A DNA stretch of 64,000 bases from Natrinema salaciae (GCF_900110865.1 NZ_FOFD01000004.1:509378-573377); one strand, 5' to 3'; counted from the first letter of the stretch, positions 46,269 to 55,908 are shown. The notes: generated by a model from the sequence alone, not told the origin. Made by a program: numbers and translations.

Positions 46269-48152
46269 ATGAACGTCGTGCCGGATACGAGCGTGGTCAT
46301 CGACGGCCGCGTCTCGGCGACTATCGAAGACGGGCAGTTCGAGGGAGCGACGATCTGCGTGCCCGAGGCGGTCGTCGCGGAACTCGAGGCGCAGGCGAAC
46401 GACGGGATCGACAGCGGCTGGGATGGCCTCGAAGAGCTCCAGCGGCTGGCCGACCTCGCCGACGACGGGGTCGTCGAGCTCGAGTACGTCGGGGAGCGGC
46501 CCAACGCCATCGAGCGGGGCCACGCCTCCGAGGGTGAGATCGACGCCGTGATCCGGGACCTCGCGGAGGAGCTGGACGCGACCTTCATCACCAGCGACGT
46601 CGTCCAGTCGGAGGTCGCGCAGGCGAAGGGGCTCGACGTCGAGTACGTCTCCCCGGAGGTCCGCGACATCGGCACGCTGGCCGTCGAGGAGTTCTTCGAC
46701 GATCAGACGATGAGCGTCCACCTCAAGGCCGACGCCGTGCCGAAGGCCAAACGCGGCGCACTCGGCGAGATGCGTTACGAGACGATCGCCGACGACCCCA
46801 TCGACGAGGCGACGATGGACGAGTACGCCCGCGAGATCGTCGAGGGTGCCAAGGAGGCCTCCGGCGGCTTCATCGAGCTGTCGGAGCCGGGGATGAACAT
46901 CGTCCAGTTCCGCGATTATCGGATCGCCATCGGCCGCCCGCCGTTCTCGGACGGCATCGAGATCACCGCCGTCCGGCCGATCGCCCAGACCGACATGGAG
47001 GACTACGAGCACGCCGACGAACTGAAAGAGCGGCTGCTCGAACGCCAGCGCGGCGTCCTCATTTCGGGTGCGCCCGGGGCCGGGAAGTCGACCTTCGCGC
47101 AGGCGGTCGCCCGCTACATCTCCGATCACGACTACTCGGTCAAGACCATGGAGAAACCGCGAGACCTGCAGGTCGGGCCCGACATCACCCAGTATACGGA
47201 GTTGGGCGGCGAGATGGCCAAGACGGCCGACGCCCTGCTGATGGTCCGGCCGGACTACACGATCTACGACGAGGTCCGAAAGACCGACGACTTCGAGGTC
47301 TTCGCGGACATGCGGCTGGCCGGCGTCGGCATGATCGGCGTCGTCCACGCGACGCGACCGATCGACGCCCTCCAGCGGCTCGTGGGACGGGTCGAACTCG
47401 GGATGATCCCGCAGGTCGTCGACACCGTCGTCTACATCGAAGCCGGCGAGGTCGAGACGGTCTACGACGTCAAGACCGAGGTCAAGGTCCCCGCCGGCCT
47501 CACCGAGGAGGACCTCGCTCGGCCGGTCATTCAGGTCACGAACTTCCAGACCGGCGAGCCCGAGTACGAGATCTACACTTTCAACCGACAGGTCGTCACC
47601 GTCCCGCTGAAAGACGAGGAGGGTGGCCCGGCCAACGAGTCCGGCGTCGACCGCATCGCCAAACAGGAGATCGAGCGCGAGATCCGCTCGATCGCCCGCG
47701 GCTACGTCGACGTCGAACTCAAGAGCCAGGACAAAGCCGTCGTCTACGTCGAAGACGACGACATCTCGAGCGTCATCGGGAAGGGCGGCGGCCGCATCAC
47801 CGACGTCGAGAACCGGCTGGGGATCGATATCGACGTGCGCACGCACGACGAGAACCCCAACTACGGCGCGGGCGGGGGTGCCGGCGGCGCGAGCGCGAAC
47901 GGCGGTGGCGGCGGTTCCGGCGGATCGCAAGCCGGCCAGATGGTCCAGCCCGAGATCACCTCACGACACATCGTCATTCCCGTCGACGGCAACCACGGCG
48001 AGACCGTCGAGGTCCAGGCCGCTGGCGACTACCTCTTCACCGCGACGGTAAGCCGCGGCGGCGAAATCCAGGTGTCGCGCGGGAGCGCGATCGCGGAGGA
48101 ACTCGAGCGGGCGATCGACCGCAAGGACCCGGTGACGGTCGTCCCGTCGTAA
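46269..48152 (+). CDS. PIN-ATPase-KH protein (archaeal PilT-like/VapC9 type)
   Basis: The 627-residue product has an N-terminal PIN domain (1-140; PDTSVVIDG with Asp6, EIDAVIRDLAEELDATFIT), a PilT/VirB11-like ATPase with Walker A SGAPGAGKSTFA near 270, and a KH domain near 495-530 (VIGKGGGRITDVENRLG). A Gly/Ser-rich linker and a small beta domain follow. It is conserved in archaea as a predicted RNA-binding, possibly RNA-cleaving, ATPase; its substrate is not known. Its last 23 codons and 3' flank occur again at 49918-50024. Confidence 0.9.
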   Translation: MNVVPDTSVVIDGRVSATIEDGQFEGATICVPEAVVAELEAQANDGIDSGWDGLEELQRLADLADDGVVELEYVGERPNAIERGHASEGEIDAVIRDLAEELDATFITSDVVQSEVAQAKGLDVEYVSPEVRDIGTLAVEEFFDDQTMSVHLKADAVPKAKRGALGEMRYETIADDPIDEATMDEYAREIVEGAKEASGGFIELSEPGMNIVQFRDYRIAIGRPPFSDGIEITAVRPIAQTDMEDYEHADELKERLLERQRGVLISGAPGAGKSTFAQAVARYISDHDYSVKTMEKPRDLQVGPDITQYTELGGEMAKTADALLMVRPDYTIYDEVRKTDDFEVFADMRLAGVGMIGVVHATRPIDALQRLVGRVELGMIPQVVDTVVYIEAGEVETVYDVKTEVKVPAGLTEEDLARPVIQVTNFQTGEPEYEIYTFNRQVVTVPLKDEEGGPANESGVDRIAKQEIEREIRSIARGYVDVELKSQDKAVVYVEDDDISSVIGKGGGRITDVENRLGIDIDVRTHDENPNYGAGGGAGGASANGGGGGSGGSQAGQMVQPEITSRHIVIPVDGNHGETVEVQAAGDYLFTATVSRGGEIQVSRGSAIAEELERAIDRKDPVTVVPS

Positions 48153-48189
48153 AGAATCGACCCGCGAACGAACGGAGTGAGTGAGCGGC
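48083..48189 (+). repeat. Direct repeat, copy 1: 3' end of PIN-KH gene
   Basis: It covers the last 23 codons plus 37 bases after the stop. It matches 49918-50024 with about ten mismatches in 107 bases and no gaps. Confidence 0.88.
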
Positions 48190-48202
48190 GTTTTGCGGGT
48201 CG
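48158..48202 (+). terminator. Terminator of PIN-KH gene
   Basis: Arms cgacccgc (48158-48165) and gcgggtcg (48195-48202) enclose a segment with a T-run just before the second arm, directly after the stop codon. Confidence 0.5.
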
Positions 48203-48365
48203 TTACGAGTAGTACGAGAGTAGCGGTCTCGCGGACCGGGCGAGCGGCACGGAATCCGCGTGCGCAGACGAAGTGAGTGATGACTCAGCAAGCAAAGCGT
48301 TCTCGGAGCGTATTTCGACGAGCATTTACGCAATGCTTTTACATTTAATGTGATACATTTATCGC

Positions 48366-49862
48366 ATGACGCGTTGTCGCCGTCGACGGTTGCTGACAGC
48401 AACAAGTTCCCTCCTTCCGCTCGGAATCGCGGGCTGTCTGACGAACGAGACGGACGAATCGGGTCCCGACAAGAAACCGGACAGTGATGAGGAGTCGTTG
48501 TCCTCAGCCCTCGCCGATCCCCTGTCACTGCTTCCGGAACGTATCGGCGACGTGGAGAGCGTTCACGCAGTAACACCGAGCGTATTCGATGGTGTCACAG
48601 CGGTACAGACAGCCGTGAACTACCAGTACTTCGCACCGGTTGACGAACTCTCGGCCATCGATTGGCTCGTCGAGATCACCCCGGTCGACGGTCTCCCGAT
48701 CCGAGTAGTGACCGGCGAGATCTCCACCGACTCCTATACGGACGACCAGCACGTCAGCGATCGAAACGGCCTGTCACTGTACGAACTCGACACCGCCGGA
48801 CCCGGTGTTCGGACCGCTGCATTCACTGACGGGTTCATGATACACAGCAGCAACGAACAGGCCATCGAAACGGTCGTCGACGCTGCCGGCCGTGAGGACA
48901 CGGACACCCTGCTCGCGACGCATCCCGAACTCGAGCAAGGGCTGGCAAGGCTCGGCGGATACGACAGCCGGTGGGTGGAACCCGCGACACGAGACATAGC
49001 CGAACCGCTCGGTATCGACACCGACACCGCCGTGACCATCGGCAAGGGGAAGCGACTACTGGACGACGATCGCCTCGAGCGGCATTATTTCGTGCAGGTA
49101 ACGGACGAGTCCATCATCACGACCGACTTCAAAGACCGGTTCGAATCGACGATCCGACAGAGCGATGGGATCGAGGGCCGCCCGACCGTTCGCTCCGATG
49201 GGGCAGTGGTCTCCGCTGACACCACTATCGATCTCGCTGACCGCCGGCGCGCTCGTACACACGACAGTCCGGATCTCGGTTCAGAGAGCCGATACGATGC
49301 CAGCGCCGAACGGTTCGTCATTCCGATCGTTCGCGGCGACCAAACGCCCGTCGAGGAACTCACACTCAAGGTCGACGGCGCTCCGTACGATCCGGAGATT
49401 TGGGCTGACGGTGAGGAAACGATCGAGGAAGGCGACGAAATCTTCGTTCGGAAGGCGGACTCCGAGCCGTTGATGGAGATCAGGCTCGTCCACGACCGGG
49501 ACACGAACGGCAGTCCAGAACGGACCGTGCTAAACGCTCTCACGTTCGAGTACGACTACGACGAGGAGTCACGCTCGCTGCAGATAACGTACGCCGACGA
49601 GTTCCCGTTGGACAGCGCACATGTGTACGGTGGCGTCTACATCGCACCGGAGTGGAAACAACGGGAGCGGATCGTCGACGCGGTGGGCTCGAAGCGAGAA
49701 TCCGGGCCGAAACCGGACCGGACGATACAGCCGTGGAGCGAGACGGAGATCACTGACGGTGCCACAGCGACGATCGAGAACATCAACCCGGGCGACACGG
49801 TCGCAATCGGGTGGAGCAGTGTCCAGGAGACGAGTCTCGATGCGTTCACCGTACCGGAATAA
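48366..49862 (+). CDS. Lipoprotein of unknown function on a duplicated-end insert
   Basis: The 498-residue product has a Tat-like start (RRRRLL), a hydrophobic run and a lipobox IAGC (about 19-22), then an acidic linker. The mature domain includes LSLLPERIGDVESVHAVTPS and FDGVTAVQTAVNYQYF and a C-terminal part rich in beta strands (YADEFPLDSAHVYGGVYI). I do not recognise the family. It stands between two copies of the PIN-KH gene end and appears lower in GC than its neighbours, with an AT-rich promoter (acatttaatgtgatacattta) directly upstream, all suggestive of acquisition by transfer. Confidence 0.78.
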   Translation: MTRCRRRRLLTATSSLLPLGIAGCLTNETDESGPDKKPDSDEESLSSALADPLSLLPERIGDVESVHAVTPSVFDGVTAVQTAVNYQYFAPVDELSAIDWLVEITPVDGLPIRVVTGEISTDSYTDDQHVSDRNGLSLYELDTAGPGVRTAAFTDGFMIHSSNEQAIETVVDAAGREDTDTLLATHPELEQGLARLGGYDSRWVEPATRDIAEPLGIDTDTAVTIGKGKRLLDDDRLERHYFVQVTDESIITTDFKDRFESTIRQSDGIEGRPTVRSDGAVVSADTTIDLADRRRARTHDSPDLGSESRYDASAERFVIPIVRGDQTPVEELTLKVDGAPYDPEIWADGEETIEEGDEIFVRKADSEPLMEIRLVHDRDTNGSPERTVLNALTFEYDYDEESRSLQITYADEFPLDSAHVYGGVYIAPEWKQRERIVDAVGSKRESGPKPDRTIQPWSETEITDGATATIENINPGDTVAIGWSSVQETSLDAFTVPE

Positions 49863-49917
49863 AGCGACGCGACGCCGGATTCGGTCAACTATAGTAGCCA
49901 GATCAGGTATCGCCTAA

Positions 49918-50024
49918 GAGCGCGGTCGCGGAGGAACTCGAGTGGGCGATCGACCGCAAGGACCCGGTGACGGTCGTCCCGTCGTAGACGATCGATCCGC
50001 GAGCGAACGACGTGAGCGAGCGGC
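49918..50024 (+). repeat. Direct repeat, copy 2: displaced 3' end of PIN-KH gene
   Basis: It is a partial second copy with the same reading frame (DRKDPVTVVPS then a TAG stop) but no upstream gene. The 1.73 kb between the two copies contains only the lipoprotein gene. Confidence 0.88.
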
Positions 50025-50076
50025 TTTTCCGTGCAGATTTTTCGAGGAGTGGTGCGCGAGCGGCCGCTACCACGAC

Positions 50077-51138
50077 TCAGAGCGACCAGATCCCCGCTTC
50101 CCGATCGAGCAGGGAGACCACGACGACGTGCGGAAGCGTCAGCACGGCGATCCCGACCAGATAGACCGCGAGGACGTCGGCGACGGTCGCGGGCGTCCGC
50201 GGGACGGCGATCCAGATACCGACGAGGACGACCAGCGCGGCGACGGTCAACGGCGCCGCGTCGTGGGCGAAGCGGGAAACGGCGGTCCGGATCGCCCCGC
50301 GCTCGAGGGCCGCGCTGGCGACGGGGTCCACGAGCATCGTTCTGAGGACGTGCCGGAGGGAGTGCCAGAAACAGAAGTAGAGACCGATCGCGAGAATCGG
50401 CGGCACGGTGGCGAAGTAGCAGACGAGACCCAGCGTCTCCGCGGCGTCGACGAGCCACGGCCACCGCTCGCCGGGGCTCGTTCGATGGACTCCGAGGAGG
50501 ACCGAGAGCGCGATCAGGGACCCGAACCCGATCGTCACGGCCGTCCGAACCGCCGGTTCGAAGAGCGGGTCGAGCGCGGTCGCCGCGCCGGGGTCGAACA
50601 ATCCGACGAGCGTCTCGGCGACGAACGCGTACTGCGCCGGGAAGGCGACCAACGGGACGAGCATCGGGAGGCCGCCCCTGACGAGGAGGGCGAGCAGCCG
50701 GCTGGCCCGCGTCTCGAGGTGGTCGGCACCGACGAACTCGAGGAGCGCGTAGACGTCACCCTGCCCCCAGTGGACGAGCGTGACGAGGACGAACAGGACG
50801 AACGCGGCGACGGGCGCGAGAAACCAGACGACGGCGTAGGCGCACCCGAGGAGCAGGTAGAGGACGCCGACGAACGCGAGCGATCGCGGCGTCACCGGGT
50901 CGTCTCGGACCCGCGGTAACACGAGGTGGTCGACGGCGCCGTGGGGGAGTCCGAGAACGAGGACGCTGAGCGCCAGCGGCACGTACTGGTAGACGAGCGG
51001 CGGCGAACCGAACGCGATCGTCGCCACGGCGGCGACGGCGAGCAGCGAGCCGAAGCCGAGGCTCAGCCGAGCGGCCCGCGATCGGCTCTCGGCGCTCGCT
51101 CGGCCATCGGCGCGCCGATCGGTCGTATCACCGGTCAT
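50077..51138 (-). CDS. blh: Beta-carotene 15,15'-dioxygenase (Brp/Blh family)
   Basis: The 353-residue membrane protein has about eight helices and the conserved His residues of the family: LPHGAVDHLVL, LVHWGQGDVY, FCFWHSLRH and LTLPHVVVV. It cleaves beta-carotene into two retinals, the chromophore for the opsins encoded upstream. Its ATG lies inside the end of crtY (11-base overlap), implying coupled translation. It is the last gene of the opsin/retinal cluster. Confidence 0.93.
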   Translation of the reverse strand: MTGDTTDRRADGRASAESRSRAARLSLGFGSLLAVAAVATIAFGSPPLVYQYVPLALSVLVLGLPHGAVDHLVLPRVRDDPVTPRSLAFVGVLYLLLGCAYAVVWFLAPVAAFVLFVLVTLVHWGQGDVYALLEFVGADHLETRASRLLALLVRGGLPMLVPLVAFPAQYAFVAETLVGLFDPGAATALDPLFEPAVRTAVTIGFGSLIALSVLLGVHRTSPGERWPWLVDAAETLGLVCYFATVPPILAIGLYFCFWHSLRHVLRTMLVDPVASAALERGAIRTAVSRFAHDAAPLTVAALVVLVGIWIAVPRTPATVADVLAVYLVGIAVLTLPHVVVVSLLDREAGIWSL

Positions 51139-51910
51139 CGGAACTCGTCGGGAACTGCGGAGACGCGCTCGTCCACGCCGAAACGCCGTCGATTCGATCG
51201 AGCACCCAGATGTACATGGTGATCCCCTGGACGACGAAGAGAGTGGTTACGAGGAAGAACAGCGCCTCTTCGATCGGAAGCCCGAGGAGCGCGTATCCGG
51301 TGGTGTGCGCGTCGGAGATGACCCAGACGCCGAGTTCGATCGCAATCCGATCGACCAGCCAGAGGTACAGCGTCGGGACGGCGATCGCGACCAGTAGCGA
51401 CCGGCGGGCGTCCCACAGGAACGTCGACCCGAACCCCCACTGGACGGCGAGGACCGGCCCGGCCCAGAGGAATAGCCAGCCCAGATAGTACGTCGCGGTG
51501 TCGCCGAGGAGCACCAGGCCGACGACGGCGATCGCCAGCCCGCCGGCGACGCCGAGCAGTCGGTGTGTGCGGGGAATCGCCAGCGACCGATCGGCGGTCG
51601 GTCTCACCTGAAACAGCCAGAGCGCGGTCAGTATCGGCTGGAGGACGAAGAAGAGGTACTCCTCGATCGGCGTGTGCCAGACGGTCGCGAGGACGGCACC
51701 CTCCCCGTACCACCAGACGCCGGCGGGGATGAGGCGGTTCGTAAACGGCGTCGTGTAGACGACGGCGAGGACGATCATGATGCCGAGTCCCGAGAGGGGG
51801 CGAACGCCCCACCAGGCGCGATCGCGCCGGAACGCGAGCCACCCCAGAATCAGGATTGGCGGCAGCAGGAAGGCGAGGTGGATGCCGAAGTACGTGAGCG
51901 GAACGGTCAT
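51128..51910 (-). CDS. crtY: Lycopene beta-cyclase (fused CrtYc-CrtYd type)
   Basis: The 260-residue membrane protein contains the two repeated motifs PIEEYLFFVL (about 92) and PIEEALFFLV (about 215), one per half, as in archaeal and fungal heterodimer-type cyclases fused into one chain. It turns lycopene into beta-carotene, the substrate of Blh. Start ATG 51910 is placed at the first helix (VPLTYFGIHLAFLLPPILIL); the frame is open for 56 more codons upstream, which look like leader. Confidence 0.93.
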   Translation of the reverse strand: MTVPLTYFGIHLAFLLPPILILGWLAFRRDRAWWGVRPLSGLGIMIVLAVVYTTPFTNRLIPAGVWWYGEGAVLATVWHTPIEEYLFFVLQPILTALWLFQVRPTADRSLAIPRTHRLLGVAGGLAIAVVGLVLLGDTATYYLGWLFLWAGPVLAVQWGFGSTFLWDARRSLLVAIAVPTLYLWLVDRIAIELGVWVISDAHTTGYALLGLPIEEALFFLVTTLFVVQGITMYIWVLDRIDGVSAWTSASPQFPTSSDDR

Positions 51911-52125
51911 GAGCGGGTCGACGGTCGCCGTCGGTACGCCGGCGGGAACCGGAATCGCCGTGAATGGGGGTACGAACGGGAGCCCAATAGCGCCGTGTCC
52001 ATACTGGTTAGGGATGGTCGGGACGCTCGATCGAAGCCGGACGAAGACGGCCGAGAGACGGAACCCGGACGGGGACACCCTCGTCGGTCACGGATCGCCC
52101 GTGCATCGATCGGGGGTCGGGTCGA

Positions 52126-53001
52126 TCAGTCGTCGCCCGGGACGAGTCCGGGCATGCTAGTGCCGTAGTCCGCCCCGCCGGTGATCACGTCGGGTTCGTC
52201 GGCGATGTAGAGCATGGCGACGAACGTCACGGCGTACTTCGTGATCATGTCGAGGATGCTGTATCCCCAGGAGGTGACAACGACGTCCAGAATGGCGAAG
52301 CCTTCGACGCCGAGCGCCCAGAGGATCGGGTAGCCGAACCAGCCGACGACGGTGAGGAGTTTCAGCGTCCGGAACAGATCGGCCGTTCCCGTCACCGACG
52401 CTTCGGCGGTCCAGTCGACGAGGATGATGTAGACGATCACGAAGAAAAAGATCGTTCCCAGGACGAACCACCACCACCGCAGCACCAGCGAGGACGTGGT
52501 CAGCGCGGCGGCCAGGCCGGTGACGCACATCGCGATCGTGAACGCGCAGGCCGTGAGGATCTTCGTCCAGTTCGACCCGGCGATCATCCCGAGCGCGATC
52601 AGGATGAACGGGGTCGAGAACGTCCACGTGAGGTATCGACCCCACATCGTCAGGACGCCGTCCTGGCCGGCCGTCGTCGCACCCGCGGCCGGGTGGCCCG
52701 GCGGCATCTCGACGATCCCCAGAGTCAGCCCCGACGTGAGCCCGCTGTAACTCGAGATCGAAACGACCGAGATCAGCATCAGCGTCATCGCGATCGCCTT
52801 CGACCGGGGGTCCGTCAGGTTTCGCCCGAGGTAGGCGATTCCGAGGATGGTGATCCCCGCGAGGGCGATGTTGACGACGAACGACAGCGCGAGCAGGGTG
52901 TTGTCACCACCGAAGACGTACTCGAATAGTTCCCGGTCCGTCGCGACGTTCTGCAGGACGGCGTTCTGGGCGCGGAAACCGAGGTCGTGGACTGACTGCA
53001 T
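52126..53001 (-). CDS. hop: Halorhodopsin (light-driven chloride pump)
   Basis: The 291-residue opsin has seven helices. Helix C reads GRYLTWTFSTPFILIALG, giving Thr-Ser-Ala at the positions of bacteriorhodopsin D85, T89 and D96, the halorhodopsin signature. The Schiff-base Lys is at about 255 (LDMITKYAVTF). The N-terminus and the EF region (CVTGLAAALTTSS, KLLTVVGWFGYPI) match halorhodopsins closely. A TATA-like box (53029-53036) lies 28-35 bases before ATG 53001, so it has its own promoter as well as read-through from bop. Confidence 0.96.
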   Translation of the reverse strand: MQSVHDLGFRAQNAVLQNVATDRELFEYVFGGDNTLLALSFVVNIALAGITILGIAYLGRNLTDPRSKAIAMTLMLISVVSISSYSGLTSGLTLGIVEMPPGHPAAGATTAGQDGVLTMWGRYLTWTFSTPFILIALGMIAGSNWTKILTACAFTIAMCVTGLAAALTTSSLVLRWWWFVLGTIFFFVIVYIILVDWTAEASVTGTADLFRTLKLLTVVGWFGYPILWALGVEGFAILDVVVTSWGYSILDMITKYAVTFVAMLYIADEPDVITGGADYGTSMPGLVPGDD

Positions 53002-53028
53002 GAACGGGGATCGCTTCACTACCGCGAC

Positions 53029-53036
53029 ATATAAAC
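53029..53036 (-). promoter_or_regulatory. TATA box of hop
   Basis: gtttatat on the minus strand, 28-35 bases upstream of the ATG, is consistent with a leaderless transcript. Confidence 0.6.
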
Positions 53037-53221
53037 GAGTGTCCGTCTCGTTCCAGATACTCACGAGCAGTGATCGGAATCGCGTCGGGGGCTCCGCTAG
53101 CGCGTCGATCGTGGGCGCCGTCCGTCGGGTACTCGCGTTCGGACCGGCAAACGAAATCGATCGCGGATCGGCTGCGAGACGAGCGTCGCGAAGCCGATCG
53201 ACGGGAGTCGATGCAGCGTCC

Positions 53222-53947
53222 TCAGGCCGGCGCAGCCGTCGGCGTCGCGACCCGCTCCAGGACGGAGCGGCTCTGGAGCAGGATCACTCCGAATCCGACC
53301 TTCGCCGAGAGGTCGAGCACCATGAACGCGGCGGTTTCCCAGTACAGCGGGAGGATGCCGAACGTCCCCTCCGTGCCAAGGATCCAAATCACCGGGTAGA
53401 GGAGCCACAGCAGGATGACCAGGTTGCGGAGTCTCCCGAACAGCGACGCGACTTCGGGGGACTGACTGCGCGCGTTCTCGGAGAGCGTCCCGACGAGGAC
53501 GTACAGCAGGGTGAGCAGAGCGCCGGTGCTGATCGCCCACCAGGCGATCCGGGTGCCCGTGGTGGACGCGAACGCCGCGATCGCGCCGGTCCCGATCATG
53601 AAGATGTCGAGTCCGATCAGCGTCGCGATCGTGTTTCGGTTCGCCCCGGCCAGCAGCGCGAGGTCGAGCAGCAGCAGCGGCGTCGTGAACAGCCAGTCGG
53701 CGTACCGCGCCCAGTAAACCGTGAGCGCCTCGTCGCCGACCATGACTTCGGTGACGCCGAAGCCGGTCGCCATCGCGAAGTACATCGCAGCGGCGATGGT
53801 CGTGATGAAGATCGTGATGATGTAGAACTCCTGCATCTTCTGGTCGCGAACGCCACGTCCGCGCCCGACGAAGTACAGGGTTCCGAGGGTCATGCCGATC
53901 GTGCCGATCCACAGCCATATGGATTCCGGGCCAACTGTTGCGGCCAT
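53222..53947 (-). CDS. bop: Bacteriorhodopsin-type proton pump
   Basis: The 241-residue opsin has seven helices. Helix [21 protein letters not shown] gives Asp84-Thr88-Asp95 (bacteriorhodopsin D85, T89, D96), the proton-pump triad. The Schiff-base Lys216 is in [10 protein letters not shown]. It pumps protons outward in light; the A-type ATP synthase encoded in this window can use that gradient. It heads the cluster bop-hop-crtY-blh on the minus strand. The spacer to the divergent gene has a TATA-like tgtatt at about 53969-53975. No bat-type regulator is nearby. Confidence 0.96.
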   Translation of the reverse strand: MAATVGPESIWLWIGTIGMTLGTLYFVGRGRGVRDQKMQEFYIITIFITTIAAAMYFAMATGFGVTEVMVGDEALTVYWARYADWLFTTPLLLLDLALLAGANRNTIATLIGLDIFMIGTGAIAAFASTTGTRIAWWAISTGALLTLLYVLVGTLSENARSQSPEVASLFGRLRNLVILLWLLYPVIWILGTEGTFGILPLYWETAAFMVLDLSAKVGFGVILLQSRSVLERVATPTAAPA

Positions 53948-54114
53948 GGTGGTTGCTAGGGAGGGGGGAATACATACTGCTTGAGCCTAACGGAAATAAT
54001 CTCCATCGTTGCGTGTATGTCCAGTAATTTGACGCGGGGAGTGAAACCGCAGCGTATTTTGGGACGTTCTGTGTCCGGTCGGATACCCCGATCGCCAAGC
54101 GCCTCCCACAACCG
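53948..54114. promoter_or_regulatory. Divergent promoter region bop / membrane protein
   Basis: A 167-base spacer. Minus strand: TATA-like at 53969-53975, with a further A/T element (attatttccgttagg) at about 53985-54000, where an upstream activating site of bop would be expected. Plus strand: cgtattttggg at about 54052-54061 before the start at 54115. Confidence 0.45.
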
Positions 54115-54741
54115 ATGACTTCGACTGATCCGAACGATCCGATCGCGGACGCACTCCTCGGCGAATCGACGTACGAACGACTCAGAGTAGAGCGATACGC
54201 GCTGGTCAAGCGCCGAATTCCGCAAAAGCTCGTCTACCAGAGCGGCCTGCTGTTCGCGCTCGCGCTCGTCGTTCCGATCGTCGCCACGTATCCGTCGTCG
54301 GTGCAAGCGGCGTTTCCGGGCAGCGATCCGCTGTGGTCGTCACCGCTCGTCCTCTGGGTCGGAGTCTACGCCGGCGGCATTGAATTGGGGACTGCAACCT
54401 GTCTCGTCGCGGTGGCGGTCACGCGCCGGCGGTACGAACCCCGCCTATCGGAGTCGCAGGTACACGCGCTACTGAACGTCGAGGACGTCGCGTCGATGTT
54501 CGGACTGGCGACCGGCGGCTTCGCGATCCTGATCACGGTCGGGTTCTTCCTGCTCGGCCACGCCGGCGTCGAGACCCTCACCGCCGTCGTCGAATCCGCG
54601 CCGCGAAATCCCTACGAACAGACCGGCGTCTCGGTACCCGTGATCGGCGTCGGTGCCGCGGCGGCGATCAGTTCCTGCGTCGTCTACGCCGTCGGCCGAT
54701 ACCTCTCCTCGAGCGAGCGATCGATCGGACGGACCCGGTGA
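54115..54741 (+). CDS. Four-span membrane protein divergent from bop, unknown function
   Basis: The 208-residue product has a charged N-terminal segment of about 40 residues (YERLRVERYALVKRRIP) and four hydrophobic segments (e.g. LLFALALVVPIVATY, ASMFGLATGGFAILITVGFF, VIGVGAAAAISSCVVYAVG). No family is recognised. Sharing a promoter region with bop suggests, without proving, a link to the retinal-protein system. Confidence 0.72.
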   Translation: MTSTDPNDPIADALLGESTYERLRVERYALVKRRIPQKLVYQSGLLFALALVVPIVATYPSSVQAAFPGSDPLWSSPLVLWVGVYAGGIELGTATCLVAVAVTRRRYEPRLSESQVHALLNVEDVASMFGLATGGFAILITVGFFLLGHAGVETLTAVVESAPRNPYEQTGVSVPVIGVGAAAAISSCVVYAVGRYLSSSERSIGRTR

Positions 54742-54945
54742 CGATCGATCCGGCCGACGGGAAGACTGCAACCGTACGGAAGGAGAGCGCGTGAGGATCG
54801 AAAGTGGACATATGATCACTCAACGTCGCAGAGGCCAGACCGTGCGTATCTTCGACACGGATAGAGCAACTAGGTGTTTAAGGATTAGCTTCATATACGA
54901 GACAACCGTTCAGATACTACGTGAACAACGGAGTGATACCAACGT

Positions 54946-55857
54946 ATGAGCGTAGATAGGAAGACGTTCGTCTTCTCGGACGTGGCGCGCACGAACGGGG
55001 CGTTCGTCACGGATCGTCGCTCGCTCGAGGTCGTCCGCGAGCGGATCGTGGCAGCGATCCGGACCAGCGTCGCCGACGCCGGCGCGGACGGCGTCGTCGT
55101 GGCGATGAGCGGCGGCCTCGACTCGACGTTGACGACGGCGCTCGCGGTCGAAGCCGTGGGCAACGAGAACGTGCTCGGACTGGGGCTGCCCTGTCACAAG
55201 ACGGATGCGGCCCACGTCAACGACGCCCGGACGCTCGCCGAGGGAATGGGGATCGATTACGAAGAGATTCAGTTGCGGCCGCTTCTCGAGGCCTTCGAGG
55301 GGACGGTGGCGAGCGAACTCGAGTCGGAATCGACGTCGGACGCGAGCGGCCGACCCGACGAGCGTACCCACGCGGTCGGGAACGCGGTCGCGCGCCTGCG
55401 GATGGTCACCGCCTACTACGCGGCGAACCGCCAGTCGCGTCTCGTGATCGGGACCGCGAACCGTTCGGAGCGACTGCTGGGGTACTTCACCAAGTACGGG
55501 GACGGCGCGGCCGACGTCTATCCGCTCGGCGACTGCTACAAGACGGAGGTCCGGGCACTCGCGAAACACATCGGGATTCCCCGCCGCATCATCGGCAAAG
55601 AGCCGACGGCGGGATTCTGGGCGACCCAGACCGACGCCGACGAACTCGGCGCGCGATACGACGTGATCGACCCACTGTTGTACCGACTCGTGGAAAACGA
55701 CCTCCCGATCGAGGACGCGGTCGCCGATCTCCGGATCGACCGCGAGACGGCACGCGAAATCGAGTCCCTGTACGAAGCGACCACACACAAGCGATCCACA
55801 CCGCCGACGCCGGGAATCCCCGATCGGGGCGACGACGGAACGGACTCACTCCGGTGA
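54946..55857 (+). CDS. nadE: NAD synthetase (ammonia-dependent)
   Basis: The 303-residue product has the ATP pyrophosphatase P-loop AMSGGLDSTLTT (about 52-63) and GTANRSERLLGYFTKYGDGA, typical of NadE. It amidates nicotinate adenine dinucleotide to NAD. No glutaminase domain is present, so ammonia is the nitrogen donor. A TATA-like ttcatata lies about 55 bases before the start. The C-terminal 20 residues are a Pro/Asp-rich tail. Confidence 0.93.
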   Translation: MSVDRKTFVFSDVARTNGAFVTDRRSLEVVRERIVAAIRTSVADAGADGVVVAMSGGLDSTLTTALAVEAVGNENVLGLGLPCHKTDAAHVNDARTLAEGMGIDYEEIQLRPLLEAFEGTVASELESESTSDASGRPDERTHAVGNAVARLRMVTAYYAANRQSRLVIGTANRSERLLGYFTKYGDGAADVYPLGDCYKTEVRALAKHIGIPRRIIGKEPTAGFWATQTDADELGARYDVIDPLLYRLVENDLPIEDAVADLRIDRETAREIESLYEATTHKRSTPPTPGIPDRGDDGTDSLR

Positions 55858-55908
55858 CCTCGGCGACCCACGGCCGCGACAGCTCCGGTCCCCTCGCCTA
55901 TCGACGGT

